From: Chitinimonas_A lacunae
Lineage (GTDB): Bacteria; Pseudomonadota; Gammaproteobacteria; Burkholderiales; Chitinimonadaceae
Length of the DNA: 57,526 nucleotides
Assembly: GCF_042650885.1 (NCBI RefSeq)
Contig: NZ_JBHSBU010000004.1
Location: 1-57,526, forward strand
Reading direction: 5' to 3'
A program made the translations under genes and the position numbers. Below the pieces are notes generated by a model, which was given only the letters and a program-made list of their open reading frames with translations, did not search any database and had not been told where the DNA came from. Positions 31,533-39,217 of this stretch are shown here, in pieces (positions within the stretch are counted from its first letter, which is position 1; each line of letters starts with the position of its first letter).

Positions 31533-31942
31533 GCCGGTTCGCCCTCGGGCGTGTCGGGCGCGATGTCGTCGAGCAGCTCCAGCAGCGAACCCGCGCCGTT
31601 ATCGTCAATCATGTTCCAGCGCCGCACCAGCACCTCGGCGGCGGCGCGCTGAAGCGGGGTAGCCTCGGGGGTCAGCTTGATCGTGTACTCCGACCGGGCG
31701 ACGGCGCGGTGCAATTCTTCGAGCGCCGAGCTGGACAGCTCGTAGTGCTCAGCGATCAGGGCGGGCCAGCTCTCCGGCACGGGCTTATTGCCCGTTTCGA
31801 TAAAACTCAGGTAAGCGCCCGAAATGCCAAGGCGCTTAGCCATGTCGGCAAGGCGCTCGTTGTGATCGATGCGCAACTTGCGCAGCACCTTGCCAAAGGG
31901 GGTCAACTGAGATGCGCGAGCGGGTTTGGTGGTTTCGGTCAT
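31529..31942 (-). CDS. XRE-family helix-turn-helix regulator
   Basis: 137 residues. Residues ~12-70 are a classic Cro/CI-type HTH (FGKVLRKLRIDHNERLADMA, KRLGISGAYLSFIETGNKPV). The C-terminal half is helical without a peptidase motif. First gene of the overlapping leftward chain, so it may control the chain itself. A leftward terminator separates it from the gene pair upstream. Confidence 0.75.
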   Translation of the reverse strand: MTETTKPARASQLTPFGKVLRKLRIDHNERLADMAKRLGISGAYLSFIETGNKPVPESWPALIAEHYELSSSALEELHRAVARSEYTIKLTPEATPLQRAAAEVLVRRWNMIDDNGAGSLLELLDDIAPDTPEGEPA

Positions 31943-31960
31943 GTGGTGATCCAGGTGATC

Positions 31961-31983
31961 GAAAAAGCCCCGGGCACGGGGCT
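31961..31983 (-). terminator. Leftward terminator
   Basis: AGCCCC/GGGGCT stem; on the minus strand it is followed by TTTTTC. Confidence 0.6.
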
Positions 31984-31989
31984 GGTTGG

Positions 31990-32307
31990 TTAGTGGATGG
32001 CGCTGGCGTCTGGCTTGGTCGAAAGCTCGACGATTTTGTCTGGCGCGAACTCCTCAATCGGCTGAGTAAGCATCTTCCTTCCAACGTCATCGAGAACACG
32101 CAGGGCGAAGTCGGCGCCACAGTTGACTTCAAGATTCCGGACCAGGGTCTGGATTAGTTGGTGTACGCCCATAGCCATTTCACGCCGATTGGCCGGTGCC
32201 AGGGCACGCATGAAAAAATCGAGCGTCTGAATGACGGCACGGCTTCTGGGATCCAGCTTCGCAAGCACTTCAGGAGGCGGACCATCGGGTAGTTGGTCGC
32301 CACTCAC
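31990..32307 (-). CDS. Early phage protein
   Basis: 105 residues, all-helical in appearance (SRAVIQTLDFFMRALAPANR, MAMGVHQLIQTLVRNLEVNC). ATGA overlap with the gene upstream. Unknown function; lies in the early leftward block with recombination genes. Confidence 0.6.
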   Translation of the reverse strand: MSGDQLPDGPPPEVLAKLDPRSRAVIQTLDFFMRALAPANRREMAMGVHQLIQTLVRNLEVNCGADFALRVLDDVGRKMLTQPIEEFAPDKIVELSTKPDASAIH

Positions 32308-32771
32308 GATTTCACCTCCCGCAACGCTGCCCGGATCGCCTCGTGAGCTTCGGGCGATAGCCAGCCAGGCACCGACGTCAACACCAACATGATGGCCTTG
32401 TGCAGCTCGGAGTTCAGGTCGACCGACGGCGGGTTCTGGCCCGGCTCCCCGGCAGACAGTGGCGGATGGGTCGGCAACGATTCGCCCGGCACGGCTTCGG
32501 CCATCAACGTTTCAAGCAACAGCTTTGCGGGCGTGATCGTCGGCGGCAGATCGGGCAGGCCCAGATCCTCGACAACTTGGCAGATCAGCCGCTCAACGTC
32601 GTAGAGCTGTGGGCCAATCAGGCCAGCCTGACGGACGAATGGGCAGCCGCGCAAAGCCTGGGGTGGATTGGCGGCGAGCTGTGCGCGGGCGAGCTGGACG
32701 AGATTGCCGAATGCTTTGATTTCGGAACCGCTCAACACTAACGCGTAGCGGCGGGAGAAATGGTTTTCCAT
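32304..32771 (-). CDS. Early phage protein
   Basis: 155 residues from ATG 32771 with GGAGG upstream. The longer reading to 32894 runs through a terminator and is rejected. Helical with proline-rich linkers. Unknown function. Confidence 0.6.
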   Translation of the reverse strand: MENHFSRRYALVLSGSEIKAFGNLVQLARAQLAANPPQALRGCPFVRQAGLIGPQLYDVERLICQVVEDLGLPDLPPTITPAKLLLETLMAEAVPGESLPTHPPLSAGEPGQNPPSVDLNSELHKAIMLVLTSVPGWLSPEAHEAIRAALREVKS

Positions 32772-32796
32772 CGGTGTTCCTCCGGGTTCGGGCAAC

Positions 32797-32820
32797 AAAA
32801 ACCCCGGCTCACGGCCGGGG
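32797..32820 (-). terminator. Leftward terminator after the RMF-like gene
   Basis: CCCCGGC/GCCGGGG stem; on the minus strand followed by TTTTTG. Confidence 0.7.
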
Positions 32821-32842
32821 TGGGTATCGGGGATGAGGCGGG

Positions 32843-33823
32843 CTACTTCTTCTTGTGCGGCTTCTTGCCGGTGTCCTGTTGCTGGTTGCGCCATTCGTTA
32901 TGACCATCCATCCAGCGGCCACGTAACAGACCCCACTGGTGGGGGCACTCGCTGTCTGATTGGCCAGCGGCTGCCGCGTCGTAGCCAGCGTCGTAGGCAG
33001 CCTCCAGCTCTGTCTGAGTAATAGGGTTTTCGAGCGTGCCGTGGTTTTCCGTCTGGCCGAGTCCGTCCGGCGCCTCGGCATCAGCCGGAGCATCGTCGAT
33101 CAACTCGATGGGCTCGGTGTCACCCTGGTCACCCTCGAATGGATCGACGAACTCGGCGTCGACCACGTTATCGTCGTATCCCTGGTTGGCCTTCCAGCCT
33201 TTGATCCAGGCAATGCAAAGGTCGCCGTGCTCATTGGGGCAAGCATCCTGGCCATGGCCAGCTTCAGCCGCGCACCAGCCGTCGCCGTATGCCTCCTGCA
33301 GATCTCGCTCGCTCGGGCGGTAGGTCAACATCGATTCAGAAATGATGGTGATGCCGGCCTCCTCTTTGGCTTCTTCCATGCCGCCACCGTCGTCGTCACG
33401 GTATTCGTGGCCCAGATCCAGACCGCGCTGGTCGGCTTCTCCCTGAATCTCATCCATTCCGCCGGTATGTGCGGCGGCATCAGCAACGACGATCAGCACC
33501 GCCTTACCCTGCGCTTCGTACAGCTCATGCAGCGAAGGGGCGCCGCGCCCGACTTTGATGACGGCCTGGGCGCCGTCTTTGATCGTGATCTTGTCCAGGT
33601 CGCCCGTCACCACCGTGCGGCCTTCGCTGGCGATCAGGTGGACGGCCATCTTGATATTGCTATCGACACGATTGCGTAGGCGCTCGATCACGTCGTCTTG
33701 CTTGGCCGCCGACAATTGGTCCCAGGGTTTCGGCAACAGCTTGAGCTCTTGAAGTAGCGCGCCGAGTAGATCGGCGCCGATCGTACTGGCGGTCATGGCG
33801 CGGAAATCACGGGGTGCATTCAT
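32843..33823 (-). CDS. Early protein with two RMF-like modules
   Basis: 326 residues. Residues ~1-100 form an unrecognised helical/strand domain with the VITxxDLDKITIKDGAQAVI-like segment. Two later units have the ribosome modulation factor pattern A-Y-x-x-G-(W/Y)-x-A-A-x-x-G-x...C-P...W-x-x-G: AYGDGWCAAEAGHGQDACPN with AWIKGWKAN (~residues 180-215) and AYDAGYDAAAAGQSDSECPH with RWMDGHNEW (~285-320). RMF pairs 70S ribosomes into inactive dimers; similar modules occur in phage proteins of unknown role. It is the gene before recT, so recombination or host takeover are both possible. Confidence 0.6.
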   Translation of the reverse strand: MNAPRDFRAMTASTIGADLLGALLQELKLLPKPWDQLSAAKQDDVIERLRNRVDSNIKMAVHLIASEGRTVVTGDLDKITIKDGAQAVIKVGRGAPSLHELYEAQGKAVLIVVADAAAHTGGMDEIQGEADQRGLDLGHEYRDDDGGGMEEAKEEAGITIISESMLTYRPSERDLQEAYGDGWCAAEAGHGQDACPNEHGDLCIAWIKGWKANQGYDDNVVDAEFVDPFEGDQGDTEPIELIDDAPADAEAPDGLGQTENHGTLENPITQTELEAAYDAGYDAAAAGQSDSECPHQWGLLRGRWMDGHNEWRNQQQDTGKKPHKKK

Positions 33824-33874
33824 GCGTTTCTGTCCTCGGTGTGATTCGGGCCGCGCTGGGCGGCCCGGTGGGTT

Positions 33875-34759
33875 TTACTGTTCGATGGAAGCGGGGGAAG
33901 TGTCGGGCGGCAGATCGTCATCGCCCGGCAGCTGGTCGGGCGCATCATCGTCAACGATGTTGAATTCGCCCTGCAGCACCGCGCCCAGCCCTTGCGCCTC
34001 GCCCATGCTGGCTTGCCCGTCCAGGTTCGCGGCGGTCGCAAGTTCGATGCTGACGGGCAGGTACTTGAAGAGCCGGCGCAGCACGGTCTTGCGGCCCATC
34101 TCTTCGAAGTGCTGACCCCAGACCGACTTCAGCTTGTCGCGCGCGAACTTGTAGTTCTGGCTGGCGTCGCGAATGTCTTCGACTTGGCGCCGGCTCATTA
34201 CTTCGAAGGCGTGGCCGCCGCCGACCAGCTTCGCGACTGCGTAGAAGGCGATGACAGGACCACGATCGCCAAGCGCCGGCTTGTGGTCCAGCTTCTCGTC
34301 CAGCCCATAGCGGTAGTCGAATTCGTCCTTCTCGCAGACCTCGTGCGCGGCGATGCTCACGACCTGGCCGCTGCGGCGCGCCAGATCGATCAGCCCCTTG
34401 TAGCCGAATACGATTTGCACTTCGGTGATGCCCTTCGTTCGGTTGTCGAACGGGATCAGGTAGGCGTGGCCCAGCGGCGTGTTAGGTTCCAGCCCCAGCT
34501 GTGCACATTGGATAACGGCACCAAGTAGGCTGTCGGTCCGGGCGCTCATTAGCTTCGGCGTCGTGCGGAGCGCACCCAGGGCAATCTTCAGCATCCGGTC
34601 GGCGTCGAGATGCTTGGGCAAAACAGCCGTGATTGCGCCGCGCTGGCTCTCGAAAAACTTCTTCACGTTCCCGATGCCGGCGTCTTTCGCGACCATCACG
34701 GAAGTGCGTTTCAGATCGGCCAGCGAGGTCGCGGCCGGGGTTTCGGTCTGGGTCGTCAT
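33875..34759 (-). CDS. recT: RecT-family single-strand annealing protein
   Basis: 294 residues. The N-terminal region and the central pattern (LLGAVIQCAQLGLEPNTPLGHAYLIPF, in two pieces; IVFGYKGLIDLARRSGQV) with VEDIRDASQNYKFARDK... and GRKTVLRRLFKYLP are diagnostic of RecT. Acidic C-terminus. It anneals complementary single strands made by the partner exonuclease encoded four bases upstream. Confidence 0.93.
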   Translation of the reverse strand: MTTQTETPAATSLADLKRTSVMVAKDAGIGNVKKFFESQRGAITAVLPKHLDADRMLKIALGALRTTPKLMSARTDSLLGAVIQCAQLGLEPNTPLGHAYLIPFDNRTKGITEVQIVFGYKGLIDLARRSGQVVSIAAHEVCEKDEFDYRYGLDEKLDHKPALGDRGPVIAFYAVAKLVGGGHAFEVMSRRQVEDIRDASQNYKFARDKLKSVWGQHFEEMGRKTVLRRLFKYLPVSIELATAANLDGQASMGEAQGLGAVLQGEFNIVDDDAPDQLPGDDDLPPDTSPASIEQ

Positions 34760-34762
34760 GGC

Positions 34763-35569
34763 TTACTCGTGGTAGGGGCAGGTGGACCACCGGGCGCAAT
34801 AGCGCTGGTGGCACATCATGCTTTGAGGGTTGGGGGGAAACAGGCCAGTGCGCAGCATCTCGGCGCCGATCTCGATCAGGCCGGGGAACTGGTCGGTACC
34901 GACCATCACGTCGCGAGCGTTGCGGATTTCGGCGACGGCGATCTCGGGCGTGCCCTTCGTCTTCATGCCGACGATCTCGGCGGGTGCTGTGATCGTCTCG
35001 CCGGTCGTGTGCTCGAACAGCAATTCATAGGTGCCGACCTGGGCGGCGTGGCCCTTCGTCTTGGCCAGCCCCTTGGCGACGGCCGTTGCGCCGGTTTTCA
35101 GATCAGCGATACCGATGCCGCCGGCGCCGCGACGAATACGCGACCGGTCCATCGTGCCGACCAGCTCGACGACCTGACCACGTCCGCAGTCGATCCGGAA
35201 CGGCTTTGTCTCAAGTTCGACGGCGGCAAATTCGAAGCGCGGTGACCAGTCCTGGCAATAGAGCGTGTGCAGCTTCAGGCCGGTCGCCTCGGCCTTCGGT
35301 GGCGTCAAGTCGTCGGTCCAGTCGACGTCGTACGGCGGCGTATGCAGCGTATCGACCAGGACGCCGGCCGCGTCGTCCGGGGTGATCGGCGCACCAGCCA
35401 TGCGAGCAGCGTCGAATGCGGCGGTACTGGCGTGGATCGCAGTACCAAGCAGAGCGCGCGGGCTGCTTGGCATCTGCAGGCCGAGAAGATGCGTCCCTTC
35501 CCATCGATGCGCGCAGTCAAAAAGCGAGCCCCAGGACGAGGCCCGCACGCGGGTGACGGATTCGCTCAT
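34763..35569 (-). CDS. PD-(D/E)XK nuclease (RecB/Cas4-like) partner of RecT
   Basis: 268 residues from ATG 35569; the longer frame to 35875 overlaps two small genes. It opens with RASSWGSLFDCAHRWEGTHL, the 'S...C..R' start of RecB-type nuclease domains. The catalytic part is GIADLKTG (D…xK) and QVGTYELLFEH; the C-terminal CHQRYCARWSTCPYHE holds cysteines for a possible iron-sulfur cluster, as in Cas4/AddB nucleases. Likely resects DNA for RecT. Confidence 0.8.
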   Translation of the reverse strand: MSESVTRVRASSWGSLFDCAHRWEGTHLLGLQMPSSPRALLGTAIHASTAAFDAARMAGAPITPDDAAGVLVDTLHTPPYDVDWTDDLTPPKAEATGLKLHTLYCQDWSPRFEFAAVELETKPFRIDCGRGQVVELVGTMDRSRIRRGAGGIGIADLKTGATAVAKGLAKTKGHAAQVGTYELLFEHTTGETITAPAEIVGMKTKGTPEIAVAEIRNARDVMVGTDQFPGLIEIGAEMLRTGLFPPNPQSMMCHQRYCARWSTCPYHE

Positions 35570-35706
35570 CGCAGCCAGCTCCACACGACGCGGCCGAGAC
35601 TCAGCGCCGACAGCGCCACATACGCAACCGCGCACCAACTGACCAGCGCAGCGGCGCGCATCCACAGCGGCCGCCGATCGCGGCGAACGAAGATCAAGCG
35701 GCGCAT
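35566..35706 (-). CDS. Small membrane protein (46 residues)
   Basis: 46 residues: a basic start (RRLIFVRRDRRPLWMR) followed by one membrane helix (AAALVSWCAVAYVALSALSL). Its stop overlaps the nuclease start by ATGA and its start overlaps the next gene. Too short for many gene finders. Unknown function. Confidence 0.5.
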   Translation of the reverse strand: MRRLIFVRRDRRPLWMRAAALVSWCAVAYVALSALSLGRVVWSWLR

Positions 35707-35879
35707 TCATCGATCCCAAAAAACGATTCCGGCGGCAGGTCCGGCGCCTGCATCGGCGCGCCAACCAGGGCGGACCGGCCGCGATAGAAACACCACGACA
35801 GCACGAAACCGGCGGTGCGTAGCTCGGAGGCGAGCAGGGAAAACGACGAGCACGAATCGGCAGCGAGAACAGCAAACAT
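35694..35879 (-). CDS. Small early protein
   Basis: 61 residues from ATG 35879 with GGGAG upstream. Hydrophobic N-terminus (FAVLAADSCSSFSLLASEL), no clear domain. Overlaps the downstream membrane protein gene. Confidence 0.5.
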   Translation of the reverse strand: MFAVLAADSCSSFSLLASELRTAGFVLSWCFYRGRSALVGAPMQAPDLPPESFFGIDECAA

Positions 35880-36229
35880 GGCTACGGCTCCCAGCAAAGG
35901 CGCCCGGCGTGGCCTGGACGCGGAATAGAAAGCCCGGTCGCAGGGCCGGGCACGAGTGACCGCGCGGCATGGGGATGGCGCGCGGCGTGGAGAATAAAAA
36001 GCCCGACCGGGCGGCCGGGTGAGTTCCGCTTGTCACGGCGGGATGGAGGAGACATGGCCTACACGGCGACGGACCGGCGCGATTGACCTGCCCGCAGCTG
36101 GTCCCGATCCGTCTGCGTGTAGGTGCTGGCCAAACAACCCAGGGCCAGCGCTGGTGACTCCCGGACCCCGGTAGGCGCGCGGTCAACGCCACGTCACTCG
36201 CGGCGATTTCGGCTCCCGTTCAGCCGCGC
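35880..36229. other. Interval without gene, containing two leftward terminators
   Basis: About 350 bases. Two GC-rich hairpins with minus-strand T-runs lie at 35926-35952 and 35993-36020, so transcription from upstream early genes ends here and that of the recombination genes must start here. Long open frames across it are GC-driven and lack ribosome sites. Confidence 0.45.
35993..36020 (-). terminator. Leftward terminator upstream of the recombination genes
   Basis: CCCG-rich stem; minus strand continues CTTTTTATTC. Confidence 0.5.
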
Positions 36230-36397
36230 TTACAGTCGGTAATAGTCGCGGCGCCCGCACTTCGGGCAGAGCAACGTGCTCGTTGTTAAACCGTTCTCCC
36301 GAGGCGGATCGGGACGTTTGGTTCGCTCGCTTTCCCAGTGCTTATGCGCGCATTTACGATTCGCGCACTCCACATAGATGTCGTTCTTGGATCGCAT
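36230..36397 (-). CDS. Small zinc-ribbon protein
   Basis: 55 residues from ATG 36397 with AAGGA upstream. Two cysteine pairs, ECANRKC near the start and LCPKCGRRDYYRL at the end, form a zinc ribbon of the TFIIS/Ogr-like type. Phage Ogr-type proteins activate late promoters, but this one lacks the other Ogr residues. Not in larger gene calls because of its length. Confidence 0.6.
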   Translation of the reverse strand: MRSKNDIYVECANRKCAHKHWESERTKRPDPPRENGLTTSTLLCPKCGRRDYYRL

Positions 36398-36599
36398 GGC
36401 GTGTCCTTGTGGTGGTCTTGTTCCAGCCGGCTCGATGAACCAGCTCGAAAAAGAGGCCCGCTTTCACGCGAGCCAAGAGGAGGAGGAAATAGCGCCTGTT
36501 GGCACTGGTGAGCTGCCGCCGCGCCACATCGTTAGCGACAACAGGAGCGGTAGCGCAGCAGCGGCTCACCGGTACCGGCTCTGTGCGAGCCGGCGCGGG

Positions 36600-36812
36600 T
36601 TATTCGGTTGGGGTGCATTGGCTGGGTCGGACCCGGATCGGATCGGTCCGGCCGGTCTCGACGACCTCGACAAATTCGCCCGCCGACGTCGAGACAGCGC
36701 GGACGACAACGCCGTGGCCTTGGGCGCGGTGGGTTTTGTATCGCACGTGCTTGCCGACCAGCTCGGCGGCCTTCGGCGGCGGTTTCTGGGGTCTAGTGCG
36801 CGGGCGGGCCAT
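36600..36812 (-). CDS. Small basic early protein
   Basis: 70 residues from ATG 36812. Strand-rich core (LVGKHVRYKTHRAQGHGVVV) in a basic protein, possibly an SH3-like fold. TGATG overlap with the upstream gene. Unknown function. Confidence 0.55.
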   Translation of the reverse strand: MARPRTRPQKPPPKAAELVGKHVRYKTHRAQGHGVVVRAVSTSAGEFVEVVETGRTDPIRVRPSQCTPTE

Positions 36813-37129
36813 CAGTCGCACCTTTCGAGCGTGGCGAACCGGCACGGAAACGGGTGCCCGGCATCGACCATCAGTTGCAGCACGCCGGCACAGCTCATTT
36901 CCCGGCCGCTTTGATCGCTCAGGAAGAGCGTCCGCAGCTCGGCCGGGGCCACCTCCCGGGCATCGCCGTAGCGCCGCGAGAACTCGTCGTCGTCCAGTTC
37001 GATACCTTTGGTCGCGGCATCCACGGCTTCAGTCACACTTCGAGCCGCCCACCATTCACCCTCGCAGACCTGAACCACTTTGATTTCGCCGACCTTCGGG
37101 ATCGGCACGGGTTGTAGTACCTCGTCCAT
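36812..37129 (-). CDS. Early phage protein
   Basis: 105 residues from ATG 37129 with AGGAGG upstream. Acidic. N-terminal half VGEIKVVQVCEGEWWAARSV is strand-like, later part helical. Unknown function. A strong hairpin lies just upstream of the start. Confidence 0.6.
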   Translation of the reverse strand: MDEVLQPVPIPKVGEIKVVQVCEGEWWAARSVTEAVDAATKGIELDDDEFSRRYGDAREVAPAELRTLFLSDQSGREMSCAGVLQLMVDAGHPFPCRFATLERCD

Positions 37130-37146
37130 CTCGTCCTCCTGTCGTT

Positions 37147-37183
37147 CACACGAAAGCGCCCTCCCCGAAGGCGCTTTCGTGTG
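37147..37183. terminator. Perfect 14-bp stem hairpin upstream of the gene at 37129
   Basis: CACACGAAAGCGCC/GGCGCTTTCGTGTG with a nine-base loop. No T-run on either side, so it could be an attenuator, nut-like or protein-binding element instead of a terminator. Confidence 0.5.
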
Positions 37184-37447
37184 CCGCCATTGGCGGCCCG
37201 GCCTGTATCTCGCGCCCAGGCTGGCGCTCTCCACGTTCCCGCTGCGTCATCCACACGAAGGGCGCTATACCCATCCGTCACGTCCGCCCCGCTGGCGGCA
37301 TCGGCGTCGCATCGGCTTTGGGCCGTGGCGTTGTTTCCGTTGAATTTTTAAAGAGCAAGGGTGCAGCCGGCGCGCTGGCGCCAGCCGCCCAGGCCGCTGC
37401 CGTCTCAAGGCGTGAGAGGGCACCGGGCTGGGCGGCCCGGGATTCGG
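37184..37447. other. GC-rich interval with no gene seen
   Basis: About 264 bases between two leftward early genes. No open frame with a ribosome site, no T-run. A leftward promoter for the gene at 37129 must lie here or inside the hairpin region. Confidence 0.4.
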
Positions 37448-37762
37448 TCAGCGGTCGTAGGAGGAAAGAACCCGGCGTTCGGCCTCGTCGCGCATGTCGC
37501 GCTTGAAAAGGGCTTCGAGTTCGGCTTGGGCGTTGGCGATGGCTTGGGGGGTACTGGCACGAGCCAGGCGGCGGAACTGGGTCTGAATTTCGTCACTGAA
37601 ATGGTTGCTCAACCAGTCGTCGAACAGCTCGTCGTCAGCGAGGGCGTCGAGCCACATGTCGGCGAGCTTGGCGTCGGTGTCGGTTTCGAGGGTGTCGGCG
37701 GTGCTGAGGGCGGCGAGGTGGGCGGCGGTGTCGTTGGCGACGATGCAGGTGGTGTAGGGCAT
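37448..37762 (-). CDS. Early protein controlled by an operator shared with the lysis-lysogeny switch
   Basis: 104 residues, acidic and helical (DAKLADMWLDALADDELFDD, QTQFRRLARASTPQAIANAQ). GGAGA before the ATG. The region upstream (37784-37866) has sequence boxes (TTCGTTATATCGAA and AACGAAATT) like the inverted repeat between repressor and cro at 43.55 kb, so it should be repressed in the lysogen. Unknown function. Confidence 0.65.
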   Translation of the reverse strand: MPYTTCIVANDTAAHLAALSTADTLETDTDAKLADMWLDALADDELFDDWLSNHFSDEIQTQFRRLARASTPQAIANAQAELEALFKRDMRDEAERRVLSSYDR

Positions 37763-37783
37763 TGCGGTTTCTCCGTTGCGATG

Positions 37784-37866
37784 AATTCGTTATATCGAAT
37801 AATTTACGTTAAAACGAAATTTTCAGCAAGAAAAATTTCGCTAAATCGAAAAATTTCGATTAATCG
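37784..37866. promoter_or_regulatory. Operator-like boxes matching the immunity operator
   Basis: AATTCGTTATATCGAAT at 37784-37800 shares TTCGTTATATC with the repressor-cro operator. Further half-sites AACGAAATT (37813-37821) and TTTCG/CGAAA pairs (37834-37860) follow. AT-rich, unlike the flanks. Likely the leftward early promoter. Confidence 0.65.
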
Positions 37867-37884
37867 CATTGAAGACCAAAAGTA

Positions 37885-37905
37885 AAGCCCGCTGGTGGCG
37901 GGCTT
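37885..37905 (-). terminator. Leftward terminator after the gene at 37922
   Basis: AAGCCCGC/GCGGGCTT stem; minus strand continues TACTTTT. Confidence 0.6.
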
Positions 37906-37921
37906 GAAGGAGCGGGCGAAA

Positions 37922-38152
37922 CTAGGGGGCGGGAGCGGGGGGTGGGGCGGCGCGCTCTACATCAGCGGCCATTCTTCCGATAACCAGAAATCCTGCATCA
38001 TGCAGCCCGGCGATATGTCGGTCGTCCAGCTCGATAGTTCTGACGCCCGACGCGGCTTTCGCGGTGATTTCCTGCAACACGGACAGCGCATGAATTGCGC
38101 GCTTGAAACGATCAGCCTCGCATCTGCTAAAAGTGAGTGTGAGTTCCTGCAC
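37922..38152 (-). CDS. Small early protein
   Basis: 76 residues from GTG 38152, preceded by GGGAGAGAGGA. Central helical part (CEADRFKRAIHALSVLQEIT) and a DDRHIAGLHDAGFLVIGRM region; Ala/Pro-rich end. Own terminator follows. Unknown function. Confidence 0.55.
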   Translation of the reverse strand: MQELTLTFSRCEADRFKRAIHALSVLQEITAKAASGVRTIELDDRHIAGLHDAGFLVIGRMAADVERAAPPPAPAP

Positions 38153-38269
38153 GACCAGTCCTCTCTCCCGTAAGGGTTGGGGTTGTTGTGCGACCGATCA
38201 TATTGGCGGGCCGGGCTCTTGCATAGCTGTCAAAAAACAGGTGTATTTGTCACATCTAATATAGAAAAA

Positions 38270-38306
38270 TAAAAGCCCCGAGACAAAGTCGAGGCTTGGA
38301 GGGGCT
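38270..38306 (-). terminator. Terminator of the luxR-like operon
   Basis: AGCCCC/GGGGCT stem with an internal second stem; minus strand continues TTTTATTTTT. Confidence 0.65.
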
Positions 38307-38321
38307 GGTTTTGCTATTGAC

Positions 38322-39014
38322 TTAATGCACGAGCAAGCCCAATTTCATGGCTTTCGCTACAGCTTGGTGCTCGTTATTAACACCCAGCGCCAGGGCCGCT
38401 TCAGCGGCGAGATGCTCGGCAGCGGCATCACTGATGCCGAGCAGATCGGCAATGTCACGCAGGCTTCGGCCATCCAGAGTGTAGCCGAGAATTGCGAGCT
38501 GTTGCGGTGTCAATTTGCACTCAAAGTCAACACGCTCTCCCAGCAACCCTGCAAGAGTGCCATCCACAAAATCAGCCAGTAGCTCCGCTTGCGCGACCGA
38601 AACCGCCAGGTTTCTAGGGTCTAAGGGTTGATCACGGCAGAGGGTCAGTGCCACTCGATCACCGTTCTTATGCCAGCGGGCAGTATCAACACCAGCCCGG
38701 AATCCATGGGAGCGAGCGGCCTCATAAAATCCGCCCATACCCGCAGACTCGTAAATTCGATTGTCCCACGCAAACCCCAGGGGGCAATCGTGAATGCGCG
38801 CCAGCACAGGGTCCTTTACCGCTTCAGCCGGCGTGTTTTCTATCCAAGACAGGGGATAATTGTCAATAAATGTCTCGACCTTTACCCCGCTATTCTCACG
38901 GCTATAAAAAACACCGACCGTTTGAAACTCCATGTCCTGCCCTATCTTTATTAGGGCAGTTTTCATGGTCAGGATATCTACGACGGCACCCAGCTCGCGC
39001 AACAAATTTTCCAT
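38322..39014 (-). CDS. LuxR-family solo regulator with altered signal pocket and recognition helix
   Basis: 230 residues. Residues ~15-155 match the autoinducer-binding domain: Y53-P54, W57, D68-P69 and W83 are kept, but the tyrosine expected at position 61 (contacting the AHL amide) is threonine, and the loop is two residues short. Residues ~165-230 are a LuxR-type HTH (LTPQQLAILGYTLDGRSLRD...LGISDAAAEHLAAEA). The recognition helix has AAAE where canonical proteins have TVK, so normal DNA binding is doubtful. No luxI gene here. GAGGGTAG precedes the ATG. Last gene of an operon with a double-glycine peptide. Confidence 0.75.
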   Translation of the reverse strand: MENLLRELGAVVDILTMKTALIKIGQDMEFQTVGVFYSRENSGVKVETFIDNYPLSWIENTPAEAVKDPVLARIHDCPLGFAWDNRIYESAGMGGFYEAARSHGFRAGVDTARWHKNGDRVALTLCRDQPLDPRNLAVSVAQAELLADFVDGTLAGLLGERVDFECKLTPQQLAILGYTLDGRSLRDIADLLGISDAAAEHLAAEAALALGVNNEHQAVAKAMKLGLLVH

Positions 39015-39028
39015 TCTACCCTCAGTCT

Positions 39029-39217
39029 TTATGTCCCGCGCACAGGACCAGAGTCACTCATGCCACCACCAAGACTTGGGGCTGATGCGGCAGTAATCGG
39101 AACAAATCGCTTCTTTTGCTCGTCTTCAGTGTTACTCGCAATGATGGCCTCACCGCTTCCGCCGGTTACGGCCTCAAGTTCCTCAGTGCTGAGTTCAATG
39201 AATTGCTTTTTGCTCAT
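39029..39217 (-). CDS. Peptide precursor with a bacteriocin-type double-glycine leader, ending in the cluster motif
   Basis: 62 residues from ATG 39217 with GGAGGT upstream. Residues 1-20 (MSKKQFIELSTEELEAVTGG) are a typical GG leader, with hydrophobic residues at -4, -7 and -12 as C39-peptidase transporters require. The 42-residue remainder ends GGGMSDSGPVRGT. GPVRG is the repeated unit of the tiny-peptide clusters at 29.1 and 40.2 kb. No transporter gene was found nearby. It overlaps the regulator gene upstream by 23 bases and lies 14 bases before the LuxR gene. Confidence 0.75.
   Translation of the reverse strand: MSKKQFIELSTEELEAVTGGSGEAIIASNTEDEQKKRFVPITAASAPSLGGGMSDSGPVRGT

Noticed and set aside
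36354..36569. Leftward frame of 71 codons
   Set aside because: Overlaps the zinc-ribbon gene start by 44 bases, no ribosome site, unusual composition.
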